This document shows positions 26,055-34,314 of a stretch of 64,000 bases of DNA, one piece after another. The stretch comes from Actinacidiphila glaucinigra (GTDB lineage: Bacteria; Actinomycetota; Actinomycetes; Streptomycetales; Streptomycetaceae): positions 61,145-125,144 of the forward strand of contig NZ_FZOF01000028.1 of NCBI RefSeq assembly GCF_900188405.1. Reading direction: 5' to 3'. The first letter of the stretch is position 1; every line of letters starts with the position of its first letter. The notes under the pieces are model-generated. The model had not been told where the DNA came from. It saw only the letters and a program-made list of their open reading frames with translations, and searched no databases. The position numbers and the translations under genes were made by a program.

Positions 26055-26414
26055 TCAGACCTCGATCACCAAGCCTGCGATGAGGCCGTCGCGCAGGGTG
26101 AACCGGTAGCGCAGGTCGACGGTGCCGCCGGGGAAGTCCCCCTCCAGGTGCTGGAGGGCGACGTAGTGGTGCGCGTCCGCGCGCTCCGCGCCGGTCAGTT
26201 CCGTGGTGTAGGTGTACTCGCTCGCCGCGGTCTCCAGCCATTCGCCGATCGCGGCCGTGCCCTGCCGCGTCGCACCCTCGTCGGTCACGACCGCGTCGGC
26301 GGTGAACGCCGAGACGGCGGTGGCGGCGTCGCGGACGCGGTGGGCGGCCAGGTAGCGGGTGATCACCTCGGGGAGGCCGGTGGCGGGGATGGGCTGCGGG
26401 CCGGTGGTGTTCAT
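26055..26414 (-). CDS. SnoaL-like (NTF2 fold) protein
   Basis: This 119-residue protein has the NTF2-like pattern: 'VITRYLAAHRVRDAATAVSAFTADAVVTDEG' followed by 'GTAAIGEWLETAASEYTYTT', and four beta strands ending 'LRYRFTLRDGLIAGLVIEV'. Such proteins are polyketide cyclases, dehydratases or binding proteins. GGAGG precedes the ATG at 26414. It lies 38 nt after the SDR and 39 nt before HxlR, forming a likely three-gene operon. Confidence 0.8.
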   Translation of the reverse strand: MNTTGPQPIPATGLPEVITRYLAAHRVRDAATAVSAFTADAVVTDEGATRQGTAAIGEWLETAASEYTYTTELTGAERADAHHYVALQHLEGDFPGGTVDLRYRFTLRDGLIAGLVIEV

Positions 26415-26452
26415 CGTGTCCTCCAGGGGTCGTTGAGGGGGGTGGGGGCGGG

Positions 26453-27238
26453 TCAGAGCGTGGGGACGGTGCCGCCGTCGATGACGTGCTCGGCACCGAC
26501 GATGGCCGACGCGCGGTCGGAGACGAGGAAGGCCACCAGCTCGGCGACCTCCTCGGGTTCGCTGGGGCGGCCGAGGGGGATGCCGCCGAGGGAGTCCATC
26601 AGGCGGCCGAGGGCGGCCTCGGTCGTGACGCCCGCCTCACGGGCGATGCGGTCGACGAGGGCGTCGGCGGCCGCCGTCCGGACGAAGCCCGGCGAGACGG
26701 TGTTGACGCGGACGCCGTGCGGGGCGACCTCGTTGGCCAGTCCCTTGCTGTAGGTCGCCAGGGCGGCCTTGGCCGCGGCGTACGCGAGGGTGCCGTTCCA
26801 CAGCGGCATCCGGCGCTGGATCGAGGTGACGTGGACGATGGCGCCCCGGCCGGCACCGATCATGCCGGGGAGGAGGCCGCGGTCGAGGCGGACGGCGGCG
26901 AGGAGGTTGGTGTTCAGCTCCTTCGCCCAGTCGTCCTCGCCCAGTGCCGCGAATCCCCCGGCGGGCGCCTCGGAGTGACCGAGGTTGTTGACGAGGATGT
27001 CCACCCCGCCCACCCGGTCGGCCACCTCCCTCACGACGGCGGCGGCACCCTCGGGGGTGGTCAGATCGGCCGCGACGAAGGTCTTCGGGTCGGCGTCCTC
27101 CGGCTCGTGCCGGGCCGTCACCAGGACGGTCGCACCGGCCTCGGCCAGCCTGCGGGCGACGGCCGCGCCGACGCCTTTGGTGCCTCCGGTGACCAGCGCG
27201 CGGCGGCCGGCAAGGGATTCGTTCAGGGCGATGCTCAC
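26453..27238 (-). CDS. SDR-family oxidoreductase (HxlR-controlled)
   Basis: The product has 261 residues from GTG 27238. NAD(P) motif 'LVTGGTKGVGAAVARRLAEA', NNLGHS in place of NNAG, catalytic Ser in 'VHVTSIQRR', and Tyr-Lys in 'AYAAAKAALATYSKGLANEV'; all catalytic residues are present. 'PGFVRTAAADALV' is the substrate loop. It is a classical NAD(P)-dependent alcohol/ketone oxidoreductase of unknown substrate. It is the first gene of the SDR-SnoaL-HxlR unit and sits 19 nt from a 34-bp dyad operator. Confidence 0.88.
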   Translation of the reverse strand: MSIALNESLAGRRALVTGGTKGVGAAVARRLAEAGATVLVTARHEPEDADPKTFVAADLTTPEGAAAVVREVADRVGGVDILVNNLGHSEAPAGGFAALGEDDWAKELNTNLLAAVRLDRGLLPGMIGAGRGAIVHVTSIQRRMPLWNGTLAYAAAKAALATYSKGLANEVAPHGVRVNTVSPGFVRTAAADALVDRIAREAGVTTEAALGRLMDSLGGIPLGRPSEPEEVAELVAFLVSDRASAIVGAEHVIDGGTVPTL

Positions 27239-27256
27239 ACTGCGCTCCGGGGTTAC

Positions 27257-27290
27257 TGCTAGAACAGAAGTTATGACTTCGACCTTAGCA
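27257..27290. promoter_or_regulatory. 34-bp nested dyad operator before the SDR
   Basis: TGCTA-N5-GAAGT-N4-ACTTC-N5-TAGCA is symmetric about one centre (27273.5): inner arms 27267-27271/27276-27280, outer arms 27257-27261/27286-27290. It lies just upstream of the SDR start and is AT-rich for this genome. HxlR encoded 1.2 kb away is the probable ligand. Confidence 0.65.
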
Positions 27291-27343
27291 CCTACTCGCG
27301 ACACCGCCACCCCGTCACCCTCGCCCCCGGCGTCGGGCCCGCC

Positions 27344-27739
27344 GTGACCGCGGCTCGGTACGGTGCCCCGGTGTGCTACTACGCCATGACCCACTACAAG
27401 CTGCACTACGCGTGTGTCCCATGCCGTGTCAGCTTCAAACGGCACGCGGATCCGTTGCGGCAGCACCTGTGCCCGAACTGCGCCGGGCCCCTCGTCTGCG
27501 CCGGTCACGACTTCGCGCCGCCTCCCAGGCGTGACCTCCGCGGGTGGTCCGTGGTGGCCGCGGTGCTGGGAGAAGGGCTGCGCTACGAAGGGCGTTCGGC
27601 CTGCGGATGCGGCAAGGAACCCGGGTACCGCCCGCGGACACGCGCCGAACTGCGGCAACGTCGGATCGTCGCCGCACGGTACGGGCTGCCGCTGTCCGAG
27701 ACGCTGTCCCGACCGGACCATCTGACCCCGCCGGGCTGA
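27344..27739 (+). CDS. small zinc-ribbon-like protein
   Basis: This 131-residue protein has paired Cys motifs: 'YACVPCRVSFKRHAD', 'HLCPNCAGPLVCAGHDF' and 'ACGCGKEPGYRPRTRAELRQR'. The two CxxC knuckles suggest a zinc ribbon. Similar Streptomyces proteins are conserved but uncharacterised. The start is unsure: GTG 27344 or ATG 27386 (MTHYKLHYACVPC). Function unknown; nucleic acid binding is possible. Confidence 0.7.
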   Translation: MTAARYGAPVCYYAMTHYKLHYACVPCRVSFKRHADPLRQHLCPNCAGPLVCAGHDFAPPPRRDLRGWSVVAAVLGEGLRYEGRSACGCGKEPGYRPRTRAELRQRRIVAARYGLPLSETLSRPDHLTPPG

Positions 27740-27774
27740 CCCGCCTCGCACGTCGCTGTGTCCGGCGGCGTCCG

Positions 27775-27795
27775 CCGCGGGCGGAGAGCCCGCGG
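27775..27795 (+). terminator. hairpin after the zinc-ribbon gene
   Basis: CCGCGGGC-GGAGA-GCCCGCGG is a perfect 8-bp stem, 36 nt after the stop at 27739 and before the next gene. Confidence 0.5.
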
Positions 27796-27858
27796 CCGTA
27801 CGGCCGAACGACCGGGGACGGGTCGACAGCGCGCCGGTCGGGAAGGCACGGTTGCCCC

Positions 27859-28536
27859 ATGGCGACTCTCGGACTGATCGGCAGCGGCAACATCGGCGGC
27901 ACGCTCGCCCGGCTGGCGGTCGACGCCGGCCTCGACGTGGTGCTGAGCAACTCCAGGGATCCGCAGACGCTCTCCGGCCTCGTCGCGGAACTCGGCCCGC
28001 GGGCCCGCGCCGCCACCCCCGCGGAGGCTGCCGGGGCCGGCGACTGGGTGGTGGTCACCGTCCCGCTGAAGGCCGTCCCCCAGGTCCCGCACGCCCCGCT
28101 CGTCGGCAAGACCGTCATCGACACCGGCAACTACTACCCGGAGCGAGACGGGCGGATCCCGCAGCTCGACACCGGGGAGCTGACCGAGAGCGAGCTGCTG
28201 CAGCGGCACCTGACGGACGCTCACGTGGTGAAGGCCTTCAACAACATCTTCTTCCGTCACCTCGCCGTCCTCGCCCGCCCCGCCGGAGCGCCGGACCGCA
28301 GCGCCCTGCCCGTCGCCGGCGACGACGCGGCCGCGAAGAACGCCGTCACCGCGCTGCTCGACACCCTCGGCTACGACACCGTGGACGTCGGCCCGCTCGC
28401 CGAGGGCCGGCGTTTCCAGCCCGGCACCCCCGCCTACGGGACGCCCTACCTCAAGGACCCGCACGCCCGGCTCTGGGAGGACCCGGGGAGCCCGGCCGGC
28501 CTCGCCGAACTGCGCCGGGCGCTCGACGCCGTGTAG
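27859..28536 (+). CDS. NADPH-dependent F420 reductase-like protein (F420_oxidored fold)
   Basis: This 225-residue Rossmann protein starts 'MATLGLIGSGNIGGTLARLA' with NADP-type 'LSNSRDPQTL' after beta 2. It continues 'VVVTVPLKAVPQVP', 'KTVIDTGNYYPERDGRI' and 'VVKAFNNIFFRHLA'. These are hallmarks of the NPD/F420-oxidoreductase family, including the fixed NYY and KAFN motifs. Cofactor may be F420 or only NADPH. It stands alone and ends in a hairpin that includes its stop codon. Confidence 0.85.
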   Translation: MATLGLIGSGNIGGTLARLAVDAGLDVVLSNSRDPQTLSGLVAELGPRARAATPAEAAGAGDWVVVTVPLKAVPQVPHAPLVGKTVIDTGNYYPERDGRIPQLDTGELTESELLQRHLTDAHVVKAFNNIFFRHLAVLARPAGAPDRSALPVAGDDAAAKNAVTALLDTLGYDTVDVGPLAEGRRFQPGTPAYGTPYLKDPHARLWEDPGSPAGLAELRRALDAV

Positions 28537-28551
28537 CGCACCGCGCGCTAC
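28533..28551 (+). terminator. hairpin overlapping the reductase stop codon
   Basis: GTAGCGC-ACCGC-GCGCTAC, a perfect 7-bp stem. The TAG stop (28534-28536) lies in its 5' arm. Confidence 0.45.
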
Positions 28552-28680
28552 TCTCCCGGACGGATCTCACGGGATTTGTGTTGTCCCGGCTCGGCCGGGC
28601 CGTCTCCTGTACGTGGAGGCGTCGCGGCCGCCGGGCGGCCGCGCGTGGACAGCGAGACCAAGAGGGAAGAGTGGGGCCAC

Positions 28681-30606
28681 ATGCGCAAGACGCACCGGAG
28701 CGGACCCGGCGCCGGGGTGGTGGCGGCGGCACGCTCGGGCGACCGGCAGGCCCTCGACCGGCTGGTGGCCGAGTGCCTGCCGCTGGTCTACAACATCGTC
28801 GGACGGGCGCTGAACGGCCATGCCGACGTGGACGACGTCGTACAGGAGACGCTGTTGCGCATGGTGCGGGGGCTGTCGGAGCTGCGGGACCCGTCGGCGT
28901 TCCGGTCCTGGCTGGTGGCGATCACGATCCGGCAGGTCCGCGACCGTGAGCGGGACCGTGCCGTGGCGCGGCACCGCAGCGCCGTACTGGAGGACGCCGA
29001 GCGCATACCGGACCCGGCCCTGGACTTCGCCGGGCTGACGATCCTGCGCCTCGGGCTCACCGAGCAGCGCCGCGAGGTCGCGGAGGCCACCCGGTGGCTC
29101 GACGAGGACGACCGTGAGCTGCTGTCGCTGTGGTGGCTGGAGGAGACCGGGGAACTGGACCGGGCCGAACTGGCCTCCGCGCTGGGCCTGTCGGACCGCC
29201 ACGCGGCGGTGCGGGTGCAGCGCATGAAGAAGCAGATGGAGGCCTCCCGCGTCGTCGTGCGGGCGCTGGGCGCGACACCCGGCTGCGGCGAACTGCGGGC
29301 GACGGCCGCCACCTGGGACGGCGTGCCGAGTCCGCTGTGGCGCAAGCGGTTCGCGCGGCACATCCGGGGATGCGGTGTCTGCGGCGGGATGGAGGAGGGG
29401 CTGCTCCCCATGGACCGGCTGCTCAGCGGGCTGCCGCTGCTCGCGGTGCCCCCGGCGCTCGATCCGGGGCGGGTCGTCGCCGCCGTGACCGGGGACGGCG
29501 TGACCGGGGACGGCGTGACCGGGCACGCCGCCACCGGCCCGGCGCCGGTGCCCCGCCCGGCCGGACGCGGCGCCCACCGGGCCGCCGGCCGGGCGACGTC
29601 ACGCGGACTGCGGACCCCCGTCCTCGGCGCGGCGGCCGTCGCGGCGGTGGTGGCCACGGCCCTGGTGGCCGCCCACCTCATGAGCGGTCCGTCGACGGCG
29701 CCCGAGGCGGACGCGCTGCCGGCGGCCTCCGCACCGGCCGCCACGGCGACGGCCACGCCCTCGCACCGCTCCCCCAGCCCGTCCCCCTCGCCGAGCCCGT
29801 CCAAGAAGGCCACGAAGAAGCACTCGTCACCGAAGCCGACCCGGCAGGCCCCCGCGGTACGGGTCGCCTCGTCCGGCAAGAAGGGCGTCGGCGTGTGGAC
29901 CTTCCCCGGGGTGGGCAAGGCCCTCGCCTCGTCCGGTGCGAGCTGGTACTACACCTGGTCCACGGGCCACCAGGACGTCGCCTCGCCGCCGTCGGGCCGT
30001 TTCGTGCCCATGATCTGGGGGCCCGCATCCGTCACCGCGGACTCCCTTGCCCAGGCGAAGGCGCAGGGCCCCTACCTGCTCGGCTTCAACGAGCCCGACA
30101 TGGCGCAGCAGTCGAACATGTCGGTGGAGCAGGCCCTGACCCTGTGGCCGCGCCTGATGGACGCCGGCCGGATCCTCGGCAGCCCGGCCGTCGCCACGAA
30201 CGGCGCCACCGCCGGCGGCTGGCTCGACCGCTTCATGTCGGGCGCCGAGGCGAAGGGCTACCGCGTCGACTTCATCACGCTCCACTGGTACGGCGGCGAC
30301 TTCCGCACCGCGGAGGCCGTGTCGCAGCTGACGTCCTATCTGGAGGCGGTCCACCAGCGCTACCACAAGCCGATCTGGCTCACCGAGTACGCGCTCATCG
30401 ACTTCTCCCACGGCACCCGCTTCCCCACCGCCGACCAGCAGGCCGCCTTCGTCACCGCCTCCACCAAGGCCCTGGAGGGCCTGCCCTACGTGCAGCGCTA
30501 CGCCTGGTTCGGCCTCGGCGCCGACCCGGCCCGGCCCAGCAGCGGCCTGTTCACCGACGGCACGCGCACGACCCCCGCGGGCCGCGCCTTCCAGGCGGCC
30601 GGCTGA
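28681..30606 (+). CDS. ECF sigma factor fused to zinc anti-sigma motif, TM helix and extracellular glycosyl hydrolase domain
   Basis: This is one 641-residue polypeptide. Residues 15-90 form sigma region 2 ('DVDDVVQETLLRMVRGL'), and about 135-185 region 4 ('LASALGLSDRHAAVRVQRMK'). Residues 227-234 read HIRGCGVC, the Hx3Cx2C zinc motif of ZAS anti-sigma domains. A single TM helix spans about 314-335. A Ser/Pro-rich linker covers about 350-395. The rest is an Asl1/GH128-type hydrolase fold with 'LLGFNEPDMAQQ', 'FITLHWYGGDF' and 'IWLTEYALIDF' carrying the catalytic-type Glu residues. It fits published ECF groups with C-terminal sensory extensions (ECF53-like). Inferred role: glycan sensing outside, sigma release inside. 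Three 15-bp DNA repeats encode GDGVT near 271. Confidence 0.9.
   Translation: MRKTHRSGPGAGVVAAARSGDRQALDRLVAECLPLVYNIVGRALNGHADVDDVVQETLLRMVRGLSELRDPSAFRSWLVAITIRQVRDRERDRAVARHRSAVLEDAERIPDPALDFAGLTILRLGLTEQRREVAEATRWLDEDDRELLSLWWLEETGELDRAELASALGLSDRHAAVRVQRMKKQMEASRVVVRALGATPGCGELRATAATWDGVPSPLWRKRFARHIRGCGVCGGMEEGLLPMDRLLSGLPLLAVPPALDPGRVVAAVTGDGVTGDGVTGHAATGPAPVPRPAGRGAHRAAGRATSRGLRTPVLGAAAVAAVVATALVAAHLMSGPSTAPEADALPAASAPAATATATPSHRSPSPSPSPSPSKKATKKHSSPKPTRQAPAVRVASSGKKGVGVWTFPGVGKALASSGASWYYTWSTGHQDVASPPSGRFVPMIWGPASVTADSLAQAKAQGPYLLGFNEPDMAQQSNMSVEQALTLWPRLMDAGRILGSPAVATNGATAGGWLDRFMSGAEAKGYRVDFITLHWYGGDFRTAEAVSQLTSYLEAVHQRYHKPIWLTEYALIDFSHGTRFPTADQQAAFVTASTKALEGLPYVQRYAWFGLGADPARPSSGLFTDGTRTTPAGRAFQAAG
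29485..29529 (+). repeat. three 15-bp tandem repeats inside the sigma fusion gene
   Basis: GTGACCGGGGACGGC occurs at 29485-29499 and 29500-29514, with a third degenerate copy at 29515-29529, encoding VTGDG units in the juxtamembrane linker. Copy number could vary between strains. Confidence 0.75.
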
Positions 30607-30706
30607 CCACGCGCAGCTGAAGGCCGCGCCGGCGACCAGGGGGGGTGGGTAGTCGCGGGCGCGGCCGTACTGCTCGGGTTCCCGGGCGGGGCCAGTTCAT
30701 GCAGCC

Positions 30707-30725
30707 GGTTCCGAAAAAGGGAACC
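30707..30725 (+). promoter_or_regulatory. leader dyad upstream of the phosphatase
   Basis: GGTTCC-GAAAAAG-GGAACC (perfect 6-bp arms) lies 43 nt before the phosphatase ATG. Further GGTTCC/GGAACC copies lie around it. It may be an operator or a short mRNA hairpin. Confidence 0.35.
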
Positions 30726-30767
30726 TCCGCCCGGGAGAAGGCCGTTGGGGAACCGGAGGGATGGGGC

Positions 30768-31283
30768 ATGAGGACACGTCAGAAGGATCGCGACGTTCCC
30801 GGGCCGGAAGCGGCGTGGAGCGAGGTCGCGCCGGGGCTCTGGATGGGCGGCCACTACTGGACCGATCCGCGGGGCGAGCTGCAAGCGGCCGTGGTGGGCG
30901 GCGAGTTCGACCTCGTCGTCAGTCTGTTCACGCGCTCCGGGCACGGCCCGGCGCCCGGCGTCGAGCACATCGTGGCCGAGATCCCGGACGGCCCGCTCTC
31001 CCCGGGGCAGATCGAGGCGGTCCAGCGGCTCGCCCGCACGGTCGCCGGCGCCGTGCGGGACGGACGCCGCACCCTGGTGCGCTGTCACTCCGGGTACAAC
31101 CGCTCCGGGCTCGTCGTGGCGCAGGCGCTCGTCGAGAGCGGCCACGAGGTGGGCGCCGCCGTCGCGCTCGTCCGGGAGCGGCGCTCGCCGTGGGCGCTGA
31201 ACAACGGGACCTTCGTGGAGTACCTCACCGCGAGCCTGGATGTGGCACGCCTGCTGACGGGCCTGGAGCCCACGCCCGGATGA
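30768..31283 (+). CDS. dual-specificity/tyrosine phosphatase-like protein
   Basis: This 171-residue protein has the CX5R phosphatase loop 'RCHSGYNRSGL' (Cys106, Arg112) after beta strand 'RRTLV'. 'AEIPDGPLSPGQIEAV' supplies the general-acid Asp region. The fold is that of compact dual-specificity phosphatases. The His normally before Cys is Arg here (RCHSG instead of HCxxG). ATG 30768 follows GGAGGG at 7 nt. It probably removes phosphate from protein Tyr/Ser/Thr or a small phosphate ester. No kinase lies nearby. Confidence 0.85.
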   Translation: MRTRQKDRDVPGPEAAWSEVAPGLWMGGHYWTDPRGELQAAVVGGEFDLVVSLFTRSGHGPAPGVEHIVAEIPDGPLSPGQIEAVQRLARTVAGAVRDGRRTLVRCHSGYNRSGLVVAQALVESGHEVGAAVALVRERRSPWALNNGTFVEYLTASLDVARLLTGLEPTPG

Positions 31284-31412
31284 CCGCCGCGCCCGCTCCC
31301 GGCTCCGGTGGCGGGGCCCGCGGTACCGCGCCTTACTGGGAGGTATGCAGGCCACGACCCGTTCTCCCTCCCCCCGGCGTGACGGCGCGCCTCCCCGCGG
31401 CCCGGTGATCCC

Positions 31413-31919
31413 GTGACGGCCCGCAACGGTTTCGGGCCCGCGCACGGGGTTCTGTGCGGGGCGGCCGCGGGCGCGGCGGGCACGACGGCGCTCAACACCG
31501 TGGGCTACCTGGACATGCTGCTGCGCGGCCGCGGCCCCAGCTCCGCACCGGCGACGACTGTCGAGCGACTCTCCGAGACCGCACACGTGCCGATCCCCGG
31601 CGACGCGGACGCCCGCCACAACCGCATCTCGTCCCTGGGCGCCCTCACCGGCATCGTGGCCGGGGCGGGCATGGGCGCGACGCTGGGGCTCGCCCTGGGC
31701 TGCGGCTGGCGGCCCGCGACCGTCGTGCTGACGGCGACGGCTACCGTGGGCGCGCTGATCGGCACCAACGGCCCGATGACCGTGCTGCGCGTGACCGATC
31801 CGCGCACCTGGTCGCGTTCGGACTGGATCTCCGACATCGTGCCGCACGTGGCGTACGCGCTGGTGACCACGGCCGTCCTCACGGGGCTCCGGGCGGGACG
31901 CGTACGTACTCCGCGATGA
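31413..31919 (+). CDS. hypothetical membrane protein
   Basis: The product has 168 residues from GTG 31413. There are hydrophobic stretches at about 10-35 ('GVLCGAAAGAAGTTALNTVG'), 72-95 ('LGALTGIVAGAGMGATLGLA'), 98-120 ('ATVVLTATATVGALIGTNG') and 143-160. A polar section 'RLSETAHVPIPGDADARHNR' lies between the first and second. Gly/Ala-rich helices suggest a small integral membrane protein. Function not recognised. Its end overlaps the convergent LysR gene by 41 nt. Confidence 0.7.
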   Translation: MTARNGFGPAHGVLCGAAAGAAGTTALNTVGYLDMLLRGRGPSSAPATTVERLSETAHVPIPGDADARHNRISSLGALTGIVAGAGMGATLGLALGCGWRPATVVLTATATVGALIGTNGPMTVLRVTDPRTWSRSDWISDIVPHVAYALVTTAVLTGLRAGRVRTPR

Positions 31920-32784
31920 GCGCGAGCAGCGCCGTGAGCGCGGCGCCGGGCCGGCGCACCGAGGAGTAGGCGACCCCCAGCGACCACTCGAGGGGCCCGC
32001 CCGCGACGGGGCGCACGCGCACGCCCGGGTCGTCCGCGGCAACCGCGAAGGACGGCATGACGGCCACGCCGAGGCCCTGCCGGACGTAGTCGGCGGTCAT
32101 GGTGATGTCGGTGACCTCGATGACCACGAAGCGCTCCAGGCCCGCGGCGGCGAACGCCCGGTCGACGACCAGGCGGTTCCCGAAGCCCACGGGCGAGTCG
32201 ATGAAGTGCTCGCCCGCCAGGTCGGCGAGGTCCACCGAGGATCCGGCACCGGCCGGGTGGCCGGCGGGCAGGACCGCCGTGAGCGGCACCGTGGCCAGCG
32301 ACCGGACGGTCAGCCCGGCCGGCGGCCTGCCGGGCAGCGAGACGAACGCGACGTCCAGCTCGCCGTCGACGAGGCCCTGGACGAGGCCCGCGGTACCGCC
32401 GATCGACGCGCTGAGCCGGATGCCGACCCGGGGATGGTCGGCGTGGAAGCGGCCGAAGAGCCCCGGCAGGTCGATGAGGGCGATGGAGGTCATCGTGCCG
32501 ACGCGTACGGTGCCGCGCAGCCCACCGGCGACCTGGCCGACGGCGTCCCGGGCCGCCTGCGCGGCGGCCAGCGTCGCCCGGGCCTCGGGGAGCAGCGCCT
32601 CCCCCGCGGCGGTGAGGGCGACCTGCTTGGAGGTGCGCTCGAACAGCGGCGCCCCCAGCTCGCGCTCCAGAGCGCGGACGGCGGCCGACACCCCGGACTG
32701 CACGACGTGCAGCCGGCGGGCGGCTCGCGTGAAGTTCAGCTCCTCGGTGACGGCGAGGAAGTACTCGAGGTGACGGAGCTCCAT
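31879..32784 (-). CDS. LysR-family transcriptional regulator
   Basis: This 301-residue protein begins 'MELRHLEYFLAVTEELNFTRAARRLHVVQSGVSAAVRALERE', the canonical LysR winged helix. A PBP-like effector domain follows from about residue 90 ('VGTMTSIALIDLPGLFGRF', 'GELDVAFVSLPGRPP'). It is divergent from an MFS transporter gene with a 112-nt shared intergenic region containing a dyad. It probably regulates that transporter in response to a small molecule, perhaps the exported one. Confidence 0.92.
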   Translation of the reverse strand: MELRHLEYFLAVTEELNFTRAARRLHVVQSGVSAAVRALERELGAPLFERTSKQVALTAAGEALLPEARATLAAAQAARDAVGQVAGGLRGTVRVGTMTSIALIDLPGLFGRFHADHPRVGIRLSASIGGTAGLVQGLVDGELDVAFVSLPGRPPAGLTVRSLATVPLTAVLPAGHPAGAGSSVDLADLAGEHFIDSPVGFGNRLVVDRAFAAAGLERFVVIEVTDITMTADYVRQGLGVAVMPSFAVAADDPGVRVRPVAGGPLEWSLGVAYSSVRRPGAALTALLALIAEYVRVPPGAP

Positions 32785-32807
32785 GACTGACCATCCATCA
32801 GACGGAT

Positions 32808-32828
32808 CGATGCGAGCACAATTCATCG
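32808..32828. promoter_or_regulatory. LysR-type dyad in the divergent region
   Basis: CGATG-N11-CATCG between the LysR and MFS starts. The size and position suit a LysR recognition site. Confidence 0.45.
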
Positions 32829-32896
32829 TTGGACGTGATCCTAGCGCGCGACCCACTCTTTGAGGGTTCAATCATTTCGTCCGCTCAGGAGAAGAT

Positions 32897-34168
32897 GTGT
32901 CCCCCCAGACGGCCACCGCAGGGCGCGCCACCAGGTCCGCCTCCCACGCCGGCGCCACCGCCCGTCCTCCCTTCCGTTCCGCCCGCCGGAGCCCCCTCGG
33001 GCACGGCCCCGGCTTCTGGGTCATCGCCTTCGCCTTCCTCACGGCCATGGCCTTCACCGCCGTCCCGGCCCCGTTGTGGGCGCTCTACCAGGCCCGCGAG
33101 GGCTTCTCGACCTTCATGGTCACGGTCGTCTTCGCCGCCTACGCGGTCGGGGTCGTCGTGAGCCTGTTCCTCGCCGGGCACGTCTCCGACCGGTTCGGCC
33201 GGCGCCGCGTCCTGCTGCCCGCCGTGATCGTCGAGGCCCTCGCGGCGGTGATGTTCCTGACGTCCACCTCGCTCGGGGTCGTGATCGCCGCCCGCGTCGT
33301 CTCCGGCCTGGGCGTCGGGATGATCACGGCCACCGCCACCGCGCACCTGTCGGAACTGCACACCACCGCACGGCCGCACGCCGGGCGGGGCCGCTCCGAC
33401 CTGATCTCGACCACCGCCAACATGGGCGGCTTCGCCGTGGGCCCGCTGGTCTCCGGACTGCTCGCCCAGTACGCGGACGCGCCGCTGCGCACCCCCTACC
33501 TGGTCTTCCTGGCGCTGCTGCTGCTCGCCGCCGTGGGGGTGGCACTCGTGCCGGAGACCGTGGAACCCGCCGAGGAGCCCCCCGCCTACCGGCCGCAGCG
33601 CGTCACGGTCCCCCCGGCGGCGCGCCCGGCGTTCTTCGCCGCCTGCGGGGCGACGCTGGCGGCCTTCGCGGTGCTGGGCCTGTTCACGTCGGTGGGGCCC
33701 GCGTTCGTCGCCGGTACGCTGCACCACCCGTCGCGCGCGCTGGCCGGTCTGGTGCCGTTCCTGGACTTCGGTTGCGCGGCCGGGGCGCAGGCGCTGCTGC
33801 TGCGGGTCGGCGCCCGGCGTCAGCTCGCGACCGGCCTCGCCGCGATGGTGACCGGGCTGGCCGCGGTGACCACGGCCGTGTGGCTGCCGAGCTTCGGCCT
33901 GTTCCTGGCCGGCGGCATGGCCGCCGGCGCCGGTGCCGGAGTGCTCTTCAAGGGCACCGTGTCCACGGTGGTCTCCCTCGCGGAGCCGCGCCGTCGCGGC
34001 GAGGCCCTGGCGGGCCTGTTCCTGGCCGCGTACATCGGCCTGGCGGTGCCGGTCCTCGGGCTCGGCGTCGGCACGCTGTACGTCTCGCAGCGGCTGGCGC
34101 TCCTCGGGTTCGCGGCCGCGCTCATCGCGATCTGCGCGGCCGTCAGCCGCCGTCTCCTGCGCCGCTGA
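32897..34168 (+). CDS. MFS transporter
   Basis: The product has 423 residues from GTG 32897, with AGGAGA upstream. It has about 12 hydrophobic helices. The MFS motif A loop is 'AGHVSDRFGRRRVLLPAVIV' between TM2 and TM3. 'TATATAHLSELHTTARPHAG' follows TM4, and the second half has its own signature 'EPRRRGEALAGLFLAAYIGL'. The N-terminal 35 residues are Arg/Ala-rich and cytosolic. Likely a drug or metabolite exporter controlled by the divergent LysR protein. Confidence 0.88.
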   Translation: MSPQTATAGRATRSASHAGATARPPFRSARRSPLGHGPGFWVIAFAFLTAMAFTAVPAPLWALYQAREGFSTFMVTVVFAAYAVGVVVSLFLAGHVSDRFGRRRVLLPAVIVEALAAVMFLTSTSLGVVIAARVVSGLGVGMITATATAHLSELHTTARPHAGRGRSDLISTTANMGGFAVGPLVSGLLAQYADAPLRTPYLVFLALLLLAAVGVALVPETVEPAEEPPAYRPQRVTVPPAARPAFFAACGATLAAFAVLGLFTSVGPAFVAGTLHHPSRALAGLVPFLDFGCAAGAQALLLRVGARRQLATGLAAMVTGLAAVTTAVWLPSFGLFLAGGMAAGAGAGVLFKGTVSTVVSLAEPRRRGEALAGLFLAAYIGLAVPVLGLGVGTLYVSQRLALLGFAAALIAICAAVSRRLLRR

Positions 34169-34314
34169 GGCCGGGCGTCCGCACGGCACGAACGCCGGGC
34201 GGCACGGGATTCAGGCAGGTGTCGCCGAGGGTTCCCCGTGCTCTGCCCGGCGTTCACCCGGGCGGAGGAGCGTGCCGGGGTCCGTGCACGCACCACCCGT
34301 TCAGGAGAGCCGCC

